From: JAADDG01 sp964450755
Lineage (GTDB): Bacteria; Campylobacterota; Campylobacteria; Campylobacterales; JAADDG01
DNA: 36,186 nucleotides
NCBI GenBank assembly: GCA_964450755.1
Contig: CAYVDJ010000064.1
Coordinates: forward strand, 1 to 36,186
Direction: 5' to 3'
Shown here: piece after piece, positions 31,541 through 36,186 of the stretch
How positions within the stretch are numbered: position 1 is the stretch's first letter
Layout: the number at the start of each line of letters is the position of its first letter
Translations under genes and position numbers: made by a program
The notes under the pieces: model-generated
Databases searched by the model: none
Seen by the model: only the letters and a program-made list of their open reading frames with translations
What the model was told of the DNA's origin: nothing

Positions 31541-34159
31541 ATGAAAAGATTACTTTTTTTACTCTTTTTTTTAATTTTTATTATTTTATTGGGTGGATGT
31601 GGTTCCTCATCAGAGCATAAATCTGCTGTTTTTGATGCAAAGGCTTATATAAAAGAACCCTTGAAAAATGCTGTTGTCAAAATATACAAAAGAGAAAACA
31701 ATACCACTGTTTTACTTTATGAAGAAAATACATCATCAAACGGAGAGTTTTATACTCACAAAGAGGATTTGAAAGATGATGTTTTTTATATTTATACGGT
31801 TAAAGGCGGAAATATTGCAGATGAACACAATACGAAAAACCAAGGAGAGATAAGAGTCATCGTTAAAGGTGCATGGTTGAAAGATGCAGGGCAGTTAAAT
31901 GTATCTGCTGCTTCCCAAATCCTTTATATACTCGGAGGACATTATCTCTTTTATGATATTGAAAAATTGGAAAAAGTGCTAAATACTCAGGCAAAAAAGA
32001 TAATAAAAAAAGATATCAACAATGACGGTGTTATAGATGCCAAAGATATTTTGGTTTTTGATCCCAAAAACAAAGATGAATGGATGTTTTTGGAAGAGAG
32101 AGTAAATAATATAAGGGATAAAATTATAAAAAATGACACTGGTTATCTTGATCTGATTACCAATGATACGATTGCCGAATATAAGAGATTGGGACAGACA
32201 ACAGAATTTTATGTGTCTGATAAAGATAATCTGCTTTTTACCATATATCTTTTCAACTTTGTCAAAACTCCTTTTTGGGATTTTAATATTTATGATATCA
32301 AAGACAAAATGCATCCGAAAAAACTCTATTCAAAAAGATTTTCAGCGTATGCGGATCAGAGTCGGATAGAAGATTTTCGTCTGTTTCACAAAAGCAAAAT
32401 AGTTATGATAAAGGGATTGGAGTTTAATGGCAAAGCAAAGGGTGTGCTTTTGCTTGATTACAGTGATCTTTCTGATGTTCATATCATAACTCCTCCCCAA
32501 AAGGATATTCCGGGCTATCCGTATCTTTATATAGGAGCTAAATTTCATCATTTGGGGGAAATGATCGATTTTATAATTTCACCGGATGATCAATATACAT
32601 ACATATTGAAATCTGATCATAATTTGACTGTTGTAGATAACAGCAATTTGCATGATCTAAAAGCTATGGCATCTCTTGAACTTAATGAGAGTGCAAAAAA
32701 GATATTTTTAAATGACGGGGAAAAGAAACTCTATGTGATAAATAACAGGACAATCGATATAGTCGATATCAAAGATCCCTATCACCCTTTTGTTTCCAAA
32801 ACCGTTTTTTTGGAAAGCGGGATAAAAAGGGCTCTGTTCTTTGATGATTATAGAAGAGTTGTTATACAAAAAAGTGATAAAGAGATCGAGATTGTAAATA
32901 TGGAAGATCTCTCAGCTCCTTTTGCAGAGGGAGAGATAAAAAGTGAAGATTTGGTTTCTGATCTGTGCCTCTCTTTTGATGAGAAGATACTTTATACGGA
33001 TATTGTATCAAAAAAGATGATAGGTGTTTATGATATTTCAAAACCTCAAAAGATCAAAAGAACAAAAAGACTTCGTGTGATTGAATATACAAAAATAACT
33101 AAAGATTCATCTTATAATAAAATGCAACTGAGTAAATATGGATTGTTTTTGCTTTTAGAGAGTAAACTCAATCTTATAGATGCAAATCCGACGGAAAACA
33201 GTACGGTTATGTTTAGAAAGCTCCCGATATCATCTAAAATATATGATGTTGATCTCCTAAAAGACGGCTCTCTTTTGGGGTGGACTTATCCGGGTTGGCA
33301 TGATAAAAGAACGCTGTTTCTTTATAAAATCTATGAAGACAAAAACCTCTTTCTCGAAAGTTCGGCGAAATTTGTTCATCTTGGTTATGATGAATTGAAA
33401 AATCAGCCTTTGATTAAAAAGATTCAGGATGATATTAAAATTGTCGGAAATAAAATTTTTGCAAATCATAATAAAAATGGATTTTACGAGCCAATCAGCG
33501 GTTCTTCTGTATGGGAAGAGATGATAGTGGATGATAAACTGTATGCTTTTTCATATAATCGTGAAACAGAGTGTTGCAAAATGTATAATGATACTTATTA
33601 TTGTCACTATATGCTGAGATTGGGTGTTTATGATATAGAAGAGAGTGATTCGATTTTAAAGAAGTATTTTGAAAGCTGTGATGTAACTTTTGGTAAGTTT
33701 ATTCTTTCTTCGGATAAAAGTAAACTTTATATGTTTAACGGACTGGGAATTTTGGTTTTTGATCTAAAGGGTGAGAAGATAAAGCTCATTGGAAGTCTTG
33801 ATTTTGAAAAAGGCTTTGTATATGATATAAAGATTTCAGAAGACGGAAGATATATAACTCTTCTTTTAAGAGATACCAAACTGACAATAGATGTTTCAAA
33901 TCCCTCCAAACCTTTTATCGTTCACAAATTCAAAATAGATCCCTCCTCCGTCAAAAAAATTTCTGTAGATGCAAAAAGAATCTATCTCTTGACTTATGAA
34001 GGACTTGATATTTACAGAGCAAAGGATATGAAACTTCTAAGTCATATTCATCTTGGTTTTTCCTCCCAAAAACTGAATATTTTATCTCATTTGGATATAG
34101 CGGTTATCAAAGCAAAAGGATATATTTATCTGCTGGATTTAAAGGGGTTGGATCTTTAA
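31541..34159 (+). CDS. Large lipoprotein with LVIVD-like propeller repeats and an EF-hand-like loop
   Basis: An 872-residue lipoprotein: the hydrophobic signal ends in LGGC, so Cys20 is the predicted lipidation site, followed by GSSSEHKS. Residues ~30-115 resemble a small beta-sandwich surface domain (KAYIKEPLKNAVVKIYK...GEIRVIVKGAWL). An EF-hand/dockerin-like loop sits at 158-169 (DINNDGVIDAKD: Asp158, Asn160, Asp162, Asp169). From ~215 to the end are many loose repeats with VVDNSN, IVDIKDPYHPF, VYDISKPQKI and IDVSNPSKPFIV, the LVIVD/beta-propeller pattern. A local Cys cluster (ETECCKMYNDTYYC) may form a disulfide. Likely outer-membrane or periplasmic surface protein; partner and function unknown. 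Confidence 0.75.
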   Translation: MKRLLFLLFFLIFIILLGGCGSSSEHKSAVFDAKAYIKEPLKNAVVKIYKRENNTTVLLYEENTSSNGEFYTHKEDLKDDVFYIYTVKGGNIADEHNTKNQGEIRVIVKGAWLKDAGQLNVSAASQILYILGGHYLFYDIEKLEKVLNTQAKKIIKKDINNDGVIDAKDILVFDPKNKDEWMFLEERVNNIRDKIIKNDTGYLDLITNDTIAEYKRLGQTTEFYVSDKDNLLFTIYLFNFVKTPFWDFNIYDIKDKMHPKKLYSKRFSAYADQSRIEDFRLFHKSKIVMIKGLEFNGKAKGVLLLDYSDLSDVHIITPPQKDIPGYPYLYIGAKFHHLGEMIDFIISPDDQYTYILKSDHNLTVVDNSNLHDLKAMASLELNESAKKIFLNDGEKKLYVINNRTIDIVDIKDPYHPFVSKTVFLESGIKRALFFDDYRRVVIQKSDKEIEIVNMEDLSAPFAEGEIKSEDLVSDLCLSFDEKILYTDIVSKKMIGVYDISKPQKIKRTKRLRVIEYTKITKDSSYNKMQLSKYGLFLLLESKLNLIDANPTENSTVMFRKLPISSKIYDVDLLKDGSLLGWTYPGWHDKRTLFLYKIYEDKNLFLESSAKFVHLGYDELKNQPLIKKIQDDIKIVGNKIFANHNKNGFYEPISGSSVWEEMIVDDKLYAFSYNRETECCKMYNDTYYCHYMLRLGVYDIEESDSILKKYFESCDVTFGKFILSSDKSKLYMFNGLGILVFDLKGEKIKLIGSLDFEKGFVYDIKISEDGRYITLLLRDTKLTIDVSNPSKPFIVHKFKIDPSSVKKISVDAKRIYLLTYEGLDIYRAKDMKLLSHIHLGFSSQKLNILSHLDIAVIKAKGYIYLLDLKGLDL

Positions 34160-34235
34160 GGAAAATATCCTTTTTTACTCTTTATTACAAATTTATTTAA
34201 CCGATATGTATTTATATAAAATTCGGAGGAAAATA

Positions 34236-35651
34236 ATGAAAAAAACAGAGTATGATATTTTGGTGGTAGGCGGCGGACCTGCCGGTATGATTACTGCTAC
34301 GGCGGCAAAAGCTTATCACACGGATAAAAGTATAGCGGTTATCAGAAAAAACAAAGATGCTCAGGTTCCCTGTGCTATTCCCTATGTTGTGGGAGGAAGA
34401 CTTGGTAGTGAAAAAAATATGATTCCGACCCAAATGGTTACAAAAGAGGGAGTGGATCTGATATTTGATGAGATTGCAGAGGTTGATTTTTATAAAAAAG
34501 AGGTAAAAAGTGCAGACGGAAAGGTTTATGGTTATGACAAACTTGTATTGGCTACCGGATCTTTGCCTAATGTTCCGCCTATGGAAGGTATAGATGCAAA
34601 AAATGTATTTACGGTAAAAAAAGAGAGAAAAAGCATAGATGATCTCAAAGAAAAGATAGAGGGTGTTAAAAAGGTAGTAATTGTAGGAACCGGCTTTATA
34701 GGTGTGGAAATTGCCATGGAGTTTATAAAAGAGGATAAAGATGTAACTTTGATAGGAAAAGAACCAAATATCTTAAGACAGGCTTTTGATGAAGAGTTCG
34801 TAAAAGAGGGTGAAGAGATCATTGTAAAAAGCGGGATTGATCTGAAAAACTCAAGCAATGTAAAAAGAATTTTGACTGATGAAAATGACAATGCTACAGG
34901 TGTGGAACTCGACAACGGTGAAAAGATATACGGCGATGTTGTGATCATGGCAGCAGGATATCATCCAAATGTCGCTTTGGCGAAAAAAGCAGGTCTTAGA
35001 ATCGGCAAAAAAGGCGGAATCTGGGTAGATGAATATATGAGAACCGAAGCAGAAGATGTATTTGCCGTGGGAGACTGCGCTTCCAAACAGCATTTTTTGA
35101 CGAGAAAAACGATAGGTCTGATGCTTGCGTCCACTTCTACGGCAGAGGCAAGGGTAGCAGCCATATCTTTGTATAAGATCGAATATATCAAAGGTTTTAG
35201 CGGAACTATCTCTATCTTTTCAACTGTTATAGGAGACAGAGCTTTTGCATCCGCCGGTGTTACGGAGAATGAAGCCCATGATGAAAATATCGATGTATTA
35301 ACGGCTACATTTGAAGGGATCGACAAACATCCGGGCAGTTTGGAAAATACTCATAAACAGGTTGTAAAACTCATAGCAACCCGCCACAACGGAACGATCA
35401 TAGGAGGGCAGATATCCGGAGGAGAGAGTATCGGGGAGATGATAAATACTTTGGGGCTTATCATAGAAAACAGGATGAGCGTATCTTCTTTGATAGGACT
35501 TCAAATAGCCACTCATCCTCTTCTTACCGCTCCGCCGACCGCTTATCCAATCATCAAAGCGGCTGAGATGATAGAGCATAAACTGTACGGACAAAGAGGT
35601 CTCAGTTTTTTCAAAAATGAGACAAAGCAAGAGGTTTTGGAGATGGTATGA
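34236..35651 (+). CDS. Class III FAD/NAD(P)H oxidoreductase (NADH oxidase/CoA-disulfide reductase family)
   Basis: A 471-residue flavoprotein. The FAD motif VVGGGPAG covers residues 10-17, the NAD(P) motif VIVGTGFIGVEIA is near 150, and the second FAD motif is AVGDCA. A single candidate redox Cys46 lies in VPCAIPY, where class III enzymes (NADH oxidase, NADH peroxidase, CoA-disulfide reductase) carry their catalytic cysteine. The C-terminal dimerisation domain (about 340-460) has HPGS and GGQISGG. GGAGG precedes ATG 34236; an in-frame ATG ten codons earlier lacks a ribosome site. Substrate (O2, peroxide, CoA-disulfide or polysulfide) cannot be decided. Confidence 0.85.
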   Translation: MKKTEYDILVVGGGPAGMITATAAKAYHTDKSIAVIRKNKDAQVPCAIPYVVGGRLGSEKNMIPTQMVTKEGVDLIFDEIAEVDFYKKEVKSADGKVYGYDKLVLATGSLPNVPPMEGIDAKNVFTVKKERKSIDDLKEKIEGVKKVVIVGTGFIGVEIAMEFIKEDKDVTLIGKEPNILRQAFDEEFVKEGEEIIVKSGIDLKNSSNVKRILTDENDNATGVELDNGEKIYGDVVIMAAGYHPNVALAKKAGLRIGKKGGIWVDEYMRTEAEDVFAVGDCASKQHFLTRKTIGLMLASTSTAEARVAAISLYKIEYIKGFSGTISIFSTVIGDRAFASAGVTENEAHDENIDVLTATFEGIDKHPGSLENTHKQVVKLIATRHNGTIIGGQISGGESIGEMINTLGLIIENRMSVSSLIGLQIATHPLLTAPPTAYPIIKAAEMIEHKLYGQRGLSFFKNETKQEVLEMV

Positions 35652-35658
35652 TTTTGAG

Positions 35659-35683
35659 GGAGGCTGAAAAGCCTCCGTTTTTT
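35659..35683 (+). terminator. Rho-independent terminator after the FAD oxidoreductase
   Basis: GGAGGCT (35659-35665) pairs with AGCCTCC (35670-35676) around a GAAA tetraloop, followed by GTTTTTT. The stem ends just beyond the stop of the convergent nuclease-like gene. Confidence 0.92.
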
Positions 35684-36186
35684 CAGTGTCCGCAAATCGA
35701 TTCACATGGTATTTTGTCGCCGTCTCCGTCAAGCCTGTGTAAACCGCACTCATTCATATAAAAATAGGCTTCTTTACAGCTGCTCATCTGTCTGCAATAT
35801 CTTTTTGTTCCACATTTGAAACTTATCTGATAACTTTTTGGTTGAATAATGATGTTTCTTTGGGATTGGTAAAAATATCCCGAAGTGTCGGTTTTGTTGA
35901 TTTTCCATATACCAATAAAATTGTTTTTTGCCCTTTTTTCCAAAAAGTAGTAGTAGGGATTTTTGCAGTACTTTTTTGCAACCCGCGCAAGACCCTTTCT
36001 TACCATCTCCATATTGATATTGATACTTTTTAGGTAGATGGTGCCTGTATAATAGTTTTCCTTTATCCTTTTACCGATAAAATATACTTTTTTCTTAAAG
36101 ATAAGATTTGAAAGGTTTTTTTTGGAGGTATGAAAAAAATCTTGATTCTTTTTTGGTGCATAGATATTTGAAAGTCTTATCATATA
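35683..36186 (-). CDS. Staphylococcal-nuclease-like protein with C-terminal Excalibur domain (5' end outside window)
   Basis: The frame is open to the right edge, so the N-terminus is missing. The visible part starts inside an SNase (thermonuclease) fold: IRLSNIYAPKKNQ matches the IRLxGIDAPExxQ segment, then NINMEMVRKGLARVAKKY and KRAKNNFIGIWK match the conserved end. The expected catalytic Glu of IDAPE is Lys here (IYAPK), and the DxYGR arginine segment reads ENYYTGTIY, so activity is doubtful. The C-terminal ~45 residues are an Excalibur domain: CGTKRYCRQMSSCKEA, then GLHRLDGDGDKIPCESIC, with a calcium-binding DxDxDG-like loop. SNase-Excalibur pairs are usually exported; a signal peptide would be outside the window. 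Confidence 0.8.
   Translation of the reverse strand, partial: YMIRLSNIYAPKKNQDFFHTSKKNLSNLIFKKKVYFIGKRIKENYYTGTIYLKSININMEMVRKGLARVAKKYCKNPYYYFLEKRAKNNFIGIWKINKTDTSGYFYQSQRNIIIQPKSYQISFKCGTKRYCRQMSSCKEAYFYMNECGLHRLDGDGDKIPCESICGH

Noticed and set aside
1..36186. CRISPR arrays, tRNA or rRNA genes, transposases, integrases, toxin-antitoxin pairs or restriction systems
   Set aside because: None seen on reading the coding frames and gaps; the only gap near 300 nt is 28306-28606.

Overview
The window reads as a chromosomal segment of an AT-rich member of the Campylobacterota (Epsilonproteobacteria). Two gene blocks match orders I remember from Campylobacter jejuni: clpB / ctpA-purC-purS-purQ-(envelope protein)-plsC (Cj0509c to Cj0516) and cheY-prmA-ftsH-...-pssA (Cj1118c to Cj1114c). 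The waaC-lpxL-...-waaF core cluster, the ComEA-like protein and the di-heme cytochrome c peroxidase fit the same phylum. I cannot name the genus. I saw no rRNA, tRNA, CRISPR array, insertion sequence or phage gene.

Layout. (1) 2-1618: 3' part of a secreted protein with a seven-blade TolB-like propeller and four DUF4214 repeats; it begins left of the window. (2) 1655-4237: clpB on the minus strand, divergent from (3) the compact plus-strand operon ctpA-purCSQ-SH3-like membrane protein-plsC (4439-9285). (4) 9295-15075: minus-strand LPS core operon waaC, lpxL/htrB, GT2, O-antigen ligase, GT4, waaF, with almost every junction overlapping or abutting. (5) 15190-16997: VanZ-like protein, PolB-type exonuclease and hisH. 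(6) 17024-20023: a short-chain dehydrogenase, an AraC-type regulator and a membrane-anchored di-heme peroxidase lie between hisH and hisA, which are normally close in the pathway operon. (7) 20069-24736: hisA, cheY, prmA, ftsH, pssA. (8) 24747-26510: a short leader ORF with a leucine-codon cluster precedes leuA, followed by an acyl-CoA synthetase gene. (9) 28090-29985: a small unknown gene, an extremely AT-rich gap, then amtB-glnK for ammonium uptake. (10) 30173-36186: ComEA-like protein with a histone-H1-like tail, cysE, a large lipoprotein, a class III FAD/NAD(P)H oxidoreductase and a partial SNase-like/Excalibur protein.

How the genes work together. Most of the window is housekeeping: de novo purine, histidine, leucine and cysteine synthesis, phospholipid and LPS assembly, proteolysis and chaperones, nitrogen uptake with its PII regulator, and chemotaxis. 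The accessory content is in secreted or envelope proteins. No large unknown multi-gene system is evident.

The observations most worth a second look are: the leucine-rich leader ORF upstream of leuA, whose Leu codons can pair with the leader's own Shine-Dalgarno; an AmtB that appears to lack its first two transmembrane helices although its start and signal peptide are intact; the three-gene block between hisH and hisA; the H1-like tail on the ComEA-like protein; and an SNase-fold protein in which two of three expected catalytic residues look replaced.
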